Origin: an uncultured Alcanivoracaceae bacterium
GTDB lineage: Bacteria > Pseudomonadota > Gammaproteobacteria > Pseudomonadales > Alcanivoracaceae
DNA length: 6,489 nt
Direction of reading: 5' to 3'
Assembly (NCBI GenBank): GCA_937943665.1
Contig: CALEAR010000332.1
Coordinates: 1-6,489 of the forward strand
The notes under the pieces were generated by a model, which did not search any database, was not told the origin of the DNA, and worked only from the letters and a program-made list of their open reading frames with translations. Each line of letters starts with the position of its first letter. The stretch's first letter is position 1. Position numbers and translations under genes: made by a program. Positions 1 through 6,489 of this stretch are shown here, piece after piece.

Positions 1-381
1 GAGCTTGTGGAAGATACCACCCGCTTAGATTACAAAGTGCCTGTGGATGCGGTGAGCGCCGTAGAAGCTGAAATCTACACCATGGAAGCAGAGCTTGAAG
101 CAGCCTATTGGCTCGTATTAAAAGCCGCTTGGATGGCCGATAATCGCATGGCAAACTCAGTGCAAGCCTCCATTTCTAAAGCTAAAGCCGGCCGCGTGGG
201 GAACTACATTACCCTGCGTTGCGTAGAACTCGCCGGCACCCTGGGTTACACCGAGGAAGAGCTGTTAGAAAACTGGGCGCGGGATTCCAAAATCCTCGAT
301 ATTTTCGAAGGAACCCAGCAAATTCAGCAATTGATCATTGCACGCCGATTGCTTGGTTTAAGCTCCAAGGAACTGCGCTAA
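1..381 (+). CDS. Acyl-CoA dehydrogenase, C-terminal part (5' end outside window)
   Basis: The frame is open from base 1 and ends at TAA 379-381, leaving about 126 residues. This is the C-terminal helical domain of an acyl-CoA dehydrogenase, the FAD enzyme that makes trans-2-enoyl-CoA in the first step of beta-oxidation. The family signature is seen near the end: RDSKILDIFEGTQQIQ, followed by IARRLLG. The Glu of FEGTQ (codon 307-309) aligns with the catalytic base of medium-chain acyl-CoA dehydrogenases. The GTG at 7-9 is only an internal in-frame codon, not a start. A strong terminator follows within a few bases, so this is the last gene of its transcript. Chain-length preference cannot be judged from this fragment. 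Confidence 0.93.
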   Translation, partial: ELVEDTTRLDYKVPVDAVSAVEAEIYTMEAELEAAYWLVLKAAWMADNRMANSVQASISKAKAGRVGNYITLRCVELAGTLGYTEEELLENWARDSKILDIFEGTQQIQQLIIARRLLGLSSKELR

Positions 382-385
382 TGCG

Positions 386-419
386 AAGGGGTGGCAAAAC
401 CACCCCTTTTTATTTTTTT
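386..419 (+). terminator. Rho-independent terminator after the acyl-CoA dehydrogenase gene
   Basis: A perfect 9-bp stem (AAGGGGTGG 386-394 with CCACCCCTT 400-408) closes a CAAAA loop. A run of T broken by a single A follows to 419. It starts four bases after the stop codon, and its strength suggests little read-through into the lipoprotein gene. Confidence 0.93.
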
Positions 420-449
420 GCACAATATTTTTTTTGAGTGTGCTATGTT
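418..449 (+). promoter_or_regulatory. Possible promoter of the MliC-like gene
   Basis: An extended -10 element, TGC followed by TATGTT (444-449), lies about 30 bases before the start codon in AT-rich DNA just after a terminator, where a promoter is expected. The only -35 candidate, TTGCAC at 418-423, is poor and 20 bases away. A weak ribosome-binding site, TGAGA, lies at 468-472. This is an inference from consensus matching only. Confidence 0.3.
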
Positions 450-479
450 TATGGTATTAGCCACTACTGAGATTGCATT

Positions 480-827
480 ATGCACAAATACTTAGCGTTA
501 TTTCTTTTACCCTTATCTCTTATCGCTTGTAATGCTGAACCAGAGGATGCGGATGCAGAGTTAGCAGAACTCGCTGCAGAACAGCCACGCACCGAGGTGT
601 ATCAGTGTGAAGATAAAAGTGAAATTGAAGTAACTTATGCCGGTGACACCGCCGTCATAAACACAGGTGAACAACAATACCTGATGACGCTAGCGGTTTC
701 AGCATCTGGGGCCCGCTATGTGAGCGATGAAGGATTAGAGTGGCACGTAAAAGGTGGGGAAGGCATTTACGGCGTCAATGATGACACCCAAATTTGCTCG
801 GTGATCGTAGATACACCAGAGTCTTAA
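480..827 (+). CDS. mliC: MliC-family lysozyme inhibitor lipoprotein
   Basis: The 115-residue product begins with a lipoprotein signal peptide: a hydrophobic stretch at 5-15 and lipobox LIAC, with the lipidated Cys at 17. An acidic, Ala/Glu-rich linker follows (20-35), then a domain of about 75 residues with the MliC/PliC pattern: YxC at 41-43, SASGARY at 74-80, W88, VKGG at 90-93 and a late Cys at 106. C43 and C106 probably form the fold's disulfide. S76 and K91 sit where the family has the Ser and Lys that enter the lysozyme active site, though this protein has one extra residue between them compared with E. coli MliC as I recall it. The residue after the lipidated Cys is Asn, not Asp, so outer-membrane anchoring is expected. 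Known MliC proteins inhibit C-type lysozyme in the periplasm. The gene stands alone between two terminators. Confidence 0.83.
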   Translation: MHKYLALFLLPLSLIACNAEPEDADAELAELAAEQPRTEVYQCEDKSEIEVTYAGDTAVINTGEQQYLMTLAVSASGARYVSDEGLEWHVKGGEGIYGVNDDTQICSVIVDTPES

Positions 828-834
828 AAACCTT

Positions 835-861
835 GCCCTGGTGTAAGCACTGGGGCTTTTT
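835..861 (+). terminator. Rho-independent terminator after the MliC-like gene
   Basis: A 9-bp stem, 835-843 with 848-856, contains two G-U pairs and closes a TAAG loop. TTTTT (857-861) follows directly. It begins eight bases after the lipoprotein stop codon and separates that gene from the next secreted protein. Confidence 0.85.
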
Positions 862-911
862 AGCCATACCCGCCACATAACAATCAAAACTATAACAATA
901 AGGATTCGTTT

Positions 912-1237
912 ATGTTTCGGCGTGTATTTCTTTGTGCAGCTATGTTGCTCACCAATGCCCTTACGCCCACAGCTAAAGCTGCCGAAGCGGGGTTGGTGAT
1001 CAACCAGAATCAAGCCTGTGCATTTTTTATGCTAAAAACCCCAAAGGGCCTTACCTTGGTGAAAGCTAACCAGCCCCCACCTTCTAACGGCACGCATATG
1101 CAAAGCGATGCCCCCATGCGGGAGAGAGACTTTGCCACACTCAAAACACCGGATGGAACAAAGTACAGAGTATGGGTGGATTTACTCGACCGCTCCATTG
1201 CTAGTGTAATCCAAGAGTACCATAAGCAATGTGATGC

Positions 1238-1241
<4 letters not shown>
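912..1241 (+). CDS. Small secreted protein of unknown function
   Basis: The 109-residue product has a classical Sec signal peptide: RR at 3-4, a hydrophobic core at 5-17, and AKA at 21-23 as the likely cleavage site. This leaves a mature protein of about 86 residues. The mature part holds two Cys, C36 near its start and C107 three residues from the C-terminus, which could close the chain by a disulfide. A short internal resemblance, LKTPKG (41-46) and LKTPDG (77-82), may reflect two related beta-hairpins. I recognise no family. The start is well supported by AAGGA at 900-904, seven bases before ATG. The stop codon TAG overlaps that of the convergent membrane-protein gene. A periplasmic or secreted location is inferred from the signal only. 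Confidence 0.75.
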
Positions 1242-3735
<2,494 letters not shown>

Positions 3736-3738
3736 TTA

Positions 3739-3744
3739 CTCCTT
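3739..3744 (-). promoter_or_regulatory. Ribosome-binding site that fixes the fadH GTG start
   Basis: On the minus strand AAGGAG stands six bases before GTG (3732-3730). The nearest alternative, an ATG at codon 12, would begin inside the conserved N-terminal region and has no comparable site. Confidence 0.85.
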
Positions 3745-3758
3745 AGGAATGGGCGATC

Positions 3759-3787
3759 TTTACAGCGCTAAGATAGGACTGTATCTT
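3759..3787 (+). promoter_or_regulatory. tetR promoter, overlapping the fadH promoter
   Basis: On the + strand, -35 TTTACA (3759-3764, five of six), a 17-base spacer and -10 TATCTT (3782-3787) mirror the fadH promoter. The predicted start is near 3794, about 23 bases before the ATG. It occupies nearly the same base pairs as the opposite promoter, so polymerase could not hold both at once. Confidence 0.62.
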
Positions 3788-3798
3788 AACGCTGTCAA
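3770..3798 (-). promoter_or_regulatory. fadH promoter
   Basis: On the minus strand a perfect -35 box TTGACA (3798-3793), a 17-base spacer and -10 TATCTT (3775-3770, four of six matches) form a good sigma-70 promoter. Transcription would start near 3763, giving a leader of about 30 bases before the GTG. It lies entirely within the inverted repeat, so a repressor bound there would block it. Confidence 0.7.
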
Positions 3799-3816
3799 GA
3801 CTCAAAAGGCAGGACC

Positions 3817-4422
3817 ATGACCACAAAACAGCCCTACCATCACGGCAACCTTTATGAAGCTCTGCTTCAAGAAGCCGATACCATTTTGCAACGCGAAGGC
3901 ATCGAAGGGTTAAGCTTACGCAAGCTCGGAGAGGCCGTGGGCGTCTCTCGCACGGCGGCGTATCATCACTTTGCCAACAAAAATGCCCTCTTATGCGCCT
4001 TAGCGGAGGAAGGATTCCATCAACTCAACCACTTTATGCGTGAAACCCAGTGGCATGCTGAGACATCACTCAATGATTATTTACTCTTATTTGTGCAGGG
4101 GTACCTCTCCTTTGCCATCGAGCATCCCGCCCGTTACGAACTCATGTTTGGACGAGCCATTTGGCAACGCATGGAGCCCACCTCTTCTTTAAAAACCACG
4201 GCCCACCAAAGCTTCCGCTACTATACTGAACGCATGGAACAGCTTCTCAGCACCATTAACCCTCAGCACCAAAAAAATCCTTTGCAAGTGGCCCAAGTCA
4301 GTTGGGCCATGTTGCACGGTTTGTGTCGCTTCATGCTAGATGGTATTTATGGCACTCAGAAAGATATGAGCCATGTTAGCCAGGAAGCCGCTACCATGCT
4401 TTCACATTATCTACATCAATAG
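3817..4422 (+). CDS. TetR-family transcriptional regulator, probable local repressor of fadH
   Basis: The 201-residue product has the usual TetR-family length. The N-terminal DNA-binding domain spans about 7-65, beginning YHHGNLYEALL, with the helix-turn-helix in LRKLGEAVGVSRTAAYHHF (34-52). The C-terminal ligand and dimer domain is of the WHG type: HPARYELMF (103-111) and WAMLHGL (163-169) carry the family's W, H and G. AAGG at 3806-3809, followed by AGGA, gives a ribosome-binding site at good distance from ATG 3817. The gene is divergent from fadH across an 84-base gap with a large inverted repeat, the classic arrangement for a repressor of its neighbour and of itself. An acyl-CoA or fatty-acid ligand is plausible from context only. 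Its stop codon overlaps the start of the next gene by one base. Confidence 0.9.
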   Translation: MTTKQPYHHGNLYEALLQEADTILQREGIEGLSLRKLGEAVGVSRTAAYHHFANKNALLCALAEEGFHQLNHFMRETQWHAETSLNDYLLLFVQGYLSFAIEHPARYELMFGRAIWQRMEPTSSLKTTAHQSFRYYTERMEQLLSTINPQHQKNPLQVAQVSWAMLHGLCRFMLDGIYGTQKDMSHVSQEAATMLSHYLHQ

Positions 4423-4784
4423 TGAACATCATGCTATTACTGAGTTTTCGTTACGCGCCGGAAGATGAGGTGGAGCAAGTGAGAGCTCTGCTAAAGGAAG
4501 AGCACATCGATTTTTATGAGGTGCCACCCAGTTTTATGGGGTTTAATGCGGGAGGCATTTGGTTGGCGAACCCAGCGCAAAAGCAGCAAGCCCAACTGCT
4601 ATTGGCACAATACCAAGCACAACGGGCGCAGCAAGCACAAGCGCGATGGGCTTCACAAAAGCGTGATGGCACCCAACCCACACAATGGGATCACATCAAA
4701 GCCCATCCGTTTCGTTTTTTACTGACCCTTTTAGGCATAGTGTTTTTATTGGGGTTAATGACGCTACCATTTTGGCAACTATAA
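4422..4784 (+). CDS. Small DUF6164-like protein with a C-terminal membrane anchor
   Basis: The product has 120 residues from GTG 4422, or 117 from ATG 4431. The first 60 residues look like a small alpha/beta domain: LLLSFRYAPEDEVEQVRALL, then the conserved-looking IDFYEVPPS (29-37) and GGIWL (44-48). A Gln/Ala-rich helix follows (about 52-80, possibly coiled coil), and one membrane helix lies near 98-117. This pattern resembles what I recall of proteins annotated DUF6164, whose function is unknown. GTG is favoured because TAGTG joins it to the tetR stop, allowing re-initiation. Neither start has a clear Shine-Dalgarno site. Co-transcription with tetR is likely. The stop codon sits at the edge of the thiolase terminator. 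Confidence 0.75.
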   Translation: MNIMLLLSFRYAPEDEVEQVRALLKEEHIDFYEVPPSFMGFNAGGIWLANPAQKQQAQLLLAQYQAQRAQQAQARWASQKRDGTQPTQWDHIKAHPFRFLLTLLGIVFLLGLMTLPFWQL

Positions 4785-4821
4785 AAAAGCCGAACCGATG
4801 CTTGTGACACTGGTTCGGCTT
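4783..4821 (-). terminator. Rho-independent terminator of the thiolase gene
   Basis: A perfect 10-bp stem (AAGCCGAACC 4787-4796 with GGTTCGGCTT 4812-4821) closes a 15-base loop. On the minus strand it is followed by six T (4788-4783, two of them in the stem). On the + strand only TT follows, so it acts mainly on the leftward thiolase transcript. It may also slow transcripts from the DUF6164-like gene, whose stop codon touches it. Confidence 0.85.
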
Positions 4822-4854
4822 GGTTCTGTGACTTAGGTAAAGCCACTAGAAATC

Positions 4855-6141
4855 TTACTTCTCGAGAATGGCAACCACACCCTGACCACCTGCCGCACAG
4901 ATGGAAATCAAGCAACGGCCCTTACCTTTCTCGTTCAATAATTTAGCAGCGTTAGCAATAATACGCCCGCCTGTGGCAGCAAAGGGGTGGCCTGCTGCCA
5001 AGGAGCTGCCCTTCACGTTCAGCTTATCGCGATCAATACTGCCAAGTGCCTTCTCTAAGCCTAGACGTTCTTTACAGAAGGTATCACTCTCCCAGGCTTT
5101 TAGCGTTGCCAACACCTGCGAAGCAAAAGCTTCATGGATTTCATAAAAATCAAAATCCTGCAGTGTAATACCCGCCTTTTCAAGCATGCGCGGCACCGCA
5201 TAGGCAGGGGCCATCAGCAAGCCCTCGCGCTTTTGCACAAAATCCACTGCCGCCACTTCCGCGAAGGTGAGATAAGCAAGCACAGGCAAGCCGCGCTCCT
5301 TCGCCCATTCCTCAGAGGCCAACAGCACTGCCGAAGCACCATCTGTTAATGGAGTGGAGTTAGCTGCAGTCATGGTACCACCGGCACCACCAAACACAGG
5401 CTTAAGAGTGGAAAGCTTCTCTATGGTGGAATCAGGGCGGAGGTTATTATCCTTATCTAGGCCTCTAAAGGGTGTGATTAAATCTTTCTGCCAACCCTCT
5501 TCATAGGCTTTGGCTAGGTTTTGGTGGGAACGCCAAGCCAACTCATCTTGCTCTTCACGAGTAATGCCCCACTCCACGGCAGTAACAGCAGCGTGCTCAC
5601 CCATGGACATGCCAGTGCGTGGTTCTGCGTTCTGCGGAATATCCGGTAACAACCATTTGGGGTTTAACAACTTCAGCGCAAGCTTTGCTTTATCACCTGT
5701 GGTGCGCGCACGGTTAAGCTCCATGAACACCTTGCGTTTTTCTTCGTTAACACCTAAAGGCGCATCGGAGGTGGTATCCACACCACCCGCAATACCCACA
5801 TCGATTTGGCCTAAAGCAATTTTGTTAGCCACTAAAATCGCCGCTTCCAAGCCGGTACCACAAGCCTGCTGCAGATCATAAGCGGGCGTTTCTGGTGCTA
5901 AACCAGAATCCAGTACGCTTTCACGCACTAGGTTAAAATCACGGGCGTGCTTCATTACAGCACCAGCGGCCACCTCACCTAGGCGCTCACCTTTCAAATT
6001 GAAACGCTTAACCAAACCTTGCAAAGCTGCGGTGAGCATTTCTTGGTTAGAAGCGGTGGAATACGCCGTGTTGCTACGTGCAAAAGGAATACGGTTGCCA
6101 CCAATAATGGCCACCTTGCGAACTTGTTTCCCTGCTAACAT
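4855..6141 (-). CDS. fadI: FadI-type thiolase (acetyl-CoA C-acyltransferase)
   Basis: The product has 428 residues from ATG 6141, close to E. coli FadI (436). Thiolases cleave 3-ketoacyl-CoA with CoA to release acetyl-CoA, the last step of beta-oxidation, and some run in reverse. Catalytic residues are all present: nucleophile C94 in QQACGTG, H336 in HEAFASQ (the HEAF form typical of FadI/trifunctional-beta thiolases), H385 in GHPFAATG, and C415 in CAAGGQG. NSTPLTDGAS (261-270) is another family block. The frame stays open for 76 more codons upstream to 6369, but that part has no thiolase character and GAGGAG stands six bases before ATG 6141. No fadJ/fadB partner lies beside it. A FadA2-like or acetoacetyl-CoA thiolase role is the main alternative, so the symbol is less certain than the enzyme class. 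Confidence 0.88.
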   Translation of the reverse strand: MLAGKQVRKVAIIGGNRIPFARSNTAYSTASNQEMLTAALQGLVKRFNLKGERLGEVAAGAVMKHARDFNLVRESVLDSGLAPETPAYDLQQACGTGLEAAILVANKIALGQIDVGIAGGVDTTSDAPLGVNEEKRKVFMELNRARTTGDKAKLALKLLNPKWLLPDIPQNAEPRTGMSMGEHAAVTAVEWGITREEQDELAWRSHQNLAKAYEEGWQKDLITPFRGLDKDNNLRPDSTIEKLSTLKPVFGGAGGTMTAANSTPLTDGASAVLLASEEWAKERGLPVLAYLTFAEVAAVDFVQKREGLLMAPAYAVPRMLEKAGITLQDFDFYEIHEAFASQVLATLKAWESDTFCKERLGLEKALGSIDRDKLNVKGSSLAAGHPFAATGGRIIANAAKLLNEKGKGRCLISICAAGGQGVVAILEK

Positions 6142-6147
6142 GGGAAT

Positions 6148-6153
6148 CTCCTC
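6148..6153 (-). promoter_or_regulatory. Ribosome-binding site that fixes the thiolase start
   Basis: On the minus strand GAGGAG lies six bases before ATG 6141-6139. This supports the 428-residue protein over the 504-residue open frame. Confidence 0.88.
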
Positions 6154-6362
6154 ATGAAATATACCAATACCAATCACGACACTACGGCACGCATCACTGC
6201 CCATTCGTGATAAAAACACAGGCACAATACCTTCCCATTCACTTGGGCACAATGGCTCTACCGCAGTGGCCCATTGGCCCTTGCGACGCCATTGACCGCA
6301 GCGCCAAAACAACGCATCACTTATTACAACAATGAAAGAAATTTTGTCGTTGGGGCAAATGC

Positions 6363-6422
6363 CAGCCAATGTGGCTGTGTTAGACTTAGAGCTTTACACA
6401 TAACAGCCACGGCTGCTTATGT
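6363..6422. repeat. Palindromes built on CAGCC/GGCTG, candidate operators
   Basis: Three symmetric arrangements are visible. CAGCCA-ATG-TGGCTG is at 6363-6377. CAGCC-AC-GGCTG at 6404-6415 extends on both sides to ACATAA (6398-6403) and TTATGT (6417-6422), with one unpaired base at 6416. GTGGCTGT (6371-6378) also pairs with ACAGCCAC (6403-6410). Their place just upstream of the + strand start suggests a regulator site. They do not resemble the fadH/tetR repeat. Confidence 0.5.
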
Positions 6423-6423
6423 T
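6393..6423 (+). promoter_or_regulatory. Possible promoter of the gene starting at 6455
   Basis: TTTACA (6393-6398) as -35 and TATGTT (6418-6423) as -10 are separated by 19 bases, a poor spacing. Transcription would start near 6430, about 25 bases before ATG. The -10 box lies in the right arm of the palindrome. The match is weak. Confidence 0.3.
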
Positions 6424-6454
6424 TTTCGTTAACTACGCATTCAGGACGAGGACT

Positions 6455-6489
6455 ATGAGCGATTTTTACCATGCCCTAGCCAATTCCGC
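6455..6489 (+). CDS. 5' end of a gene, possibly a high-molecular-weight FabG-type ketoreductase
   Basis: ATG 6455 opens a frame to the window edge, encoding MSDFYHALANS. AGGA at 6443-6446 (eight bases away) and GAGGA at 6448-6452 support it as a real start. The short N-terminus resembles the MSDxYxxxxNS opening I recall for long 3-oxoacyl-ACP reductases of the FabG4 type. In mycobacteria fabG4 is divergent from the thiolase gene fadA2, the same layout as here. Eleven codons cannot prove the family; that a gene starts here is much surer than its product. Confidence 0.5.
   Translation, partial: MSDFYHALANS

Larger units (their letters stand above)
3757..3800. repeat. Large inverted repeat, likely operator of the fadH/tetR control region
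   Basis: Two 19-base arms, 3757-3775 and 3782-3800, pair at 17 of 19 positions around a six-base centre (GGACTG). The mismatches are 3761/3796 and 3768/3789. Each arm is itself near-palindromic, with TCTT-N9-AAGA read on the + strand: 3757-3773 and 3784-3800, centres 27 bases apart. TetR-family dimers bind palindromes of this size, so the divergent TetR protein may bind here and repress both genes. The repeat is seen directly; binding is inferred. The region also carries both promoters, so part of the symmetry belongs to them. Confidence 0.72.
6142..6454. other. Divergent intergenic region, 313 bases, between the thiolase and the next gene
   Basis: No gene is supported here. The minus-strand frame of the thiolase stays open to 6369 but encodes nothing recognisable. 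The right end (6363-6423) is AT-rich and carries CAGCC/GGCTG palindromes. The left half shows only small repeats such as GGCACAAT at 6221-6228 and 6246-6253. I could not identify a convincing thiolase promoter. The leader may be long. Confidence 0.6.

Noticed and set aside
735..1013. 92-residue minus-strand open frame
   Set aside because: It runs antisense through the MliC-like gene, its terminator and the start of the secreted-protein gene, and has no domain or ribosome-binding site.
4783..4821. Terminator acting equally in both directions
   Set aside because: The stem is symmetric, but only the minus strand has a T run. On the + strand the hairpin is followed by a mixed sequence.
4691..4915. 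74-residue minus-strand open frame across the thiolase terminator
   Set aside because: It overlaps the end of two well-supported genes and the terminator hairpin, and shows no family features.
5510..5881. 123-residue + strand open frame inside the thiolase gene
   Set aside because: It is a shadow of the strongly supported minus-strand thiolase, with a composition that fits an antisense frame. The same applies to the + strand frames inside fadH.
6158..6166. Extended -10 element TGG-TATATT on the minus strand as the thiolase promoter
   Set aside because: Transcription would begin at about 6151, inside the ribosome-binding site, and no -35 box is seen at a fitting distance.
6154..6210. 18-codon + strand frame starting at ATG 6154 as a leader peptide
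   Set aside because: There is no ribosome-binding site, no attenuator-like hairpin and no run of regulatory codons.
6142..6369. 76-codon N-terminal extension of the thiolase open frame
   Set aside because: It has no similarity to thiolases, GAGGAG stands directly before ATG 6141, and the 428-residue form matches the family length. The open frame here is probably chance.

Overview
The window reads as chromosomal DNA from a gammaproteobacterium. Base composition is moderate (close to half GC by eye), Shine-Dalgarno sites and rho-independent terminators are clear, and the proteins are of proteobacterial type. The load of fatty-acid degradation genes, together with the look of the acyl-CoA dehydrogenase tail and the thiolase, would suit a marine lipid- or alkane-degrading genus such as Alcanivorax or a relative. 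That genus guess is an inference from memory of protein style.

Layout, left to right. Bases 1-381 hold the 3' end of an acyl-CoA dehydrogenase gene, closed by a strong terminator. Two small envelope genes on the + strand follow: an MliC-type lysozyme-inhibitor lipoprotein (480-827, with its own terminator) and an unrecognised secreted protein (912-1241). The latter meets a minus-strand gene head-on, and a palindromic CTAG supplies both stop codons. On the minus strand, fadH (2,4-dienoyl-CoA reductase, 1690-3732, GTG start) is followed with an ATGA overlap by a four-helix membrane protein (1238-1693). Divergent from fadH is a TetR-family regulator (3817-4422), followed with a one-base overlap by a small membrane-anchored DUF6164-like protein (4422-4784). 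Next comes a FadI-type thiolase on the minus strand (4855-6141) with its own terminator. A 313-base divergent intergenic region separates it from the first 11 codons of a + strand gene (from 6455), possibly a high-molecular-weight FabG-type ketoreductase.

How the genes fit together: acyl-CoA dehydrogenase, dienoyl-CoA reductase and thiolase are three steps of beta-oxidation. FadH is the auxiliary enzyme for unsaturated chains. The TetR protein is the natural candidate to control fadH and itself.

The most striking non-coding feature is the fadH/tetR intergenic region. A 44-base inverted repeat (3757-3800) carries a sigma-70-like promoter on each strand, with the same 17-base spacing and fully overlapping. 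Each arm also holds a TCTT-N9-AAGA near-palindrome that could be a repressor site. I found no mobile element, CRISPR array, tRNA or rRNA. Apart from the promoter/operator architecture and some unknown small membrane or secreted proteins, this is an ordinary metabolic region, and I do not see a clearly new multi-gene system.
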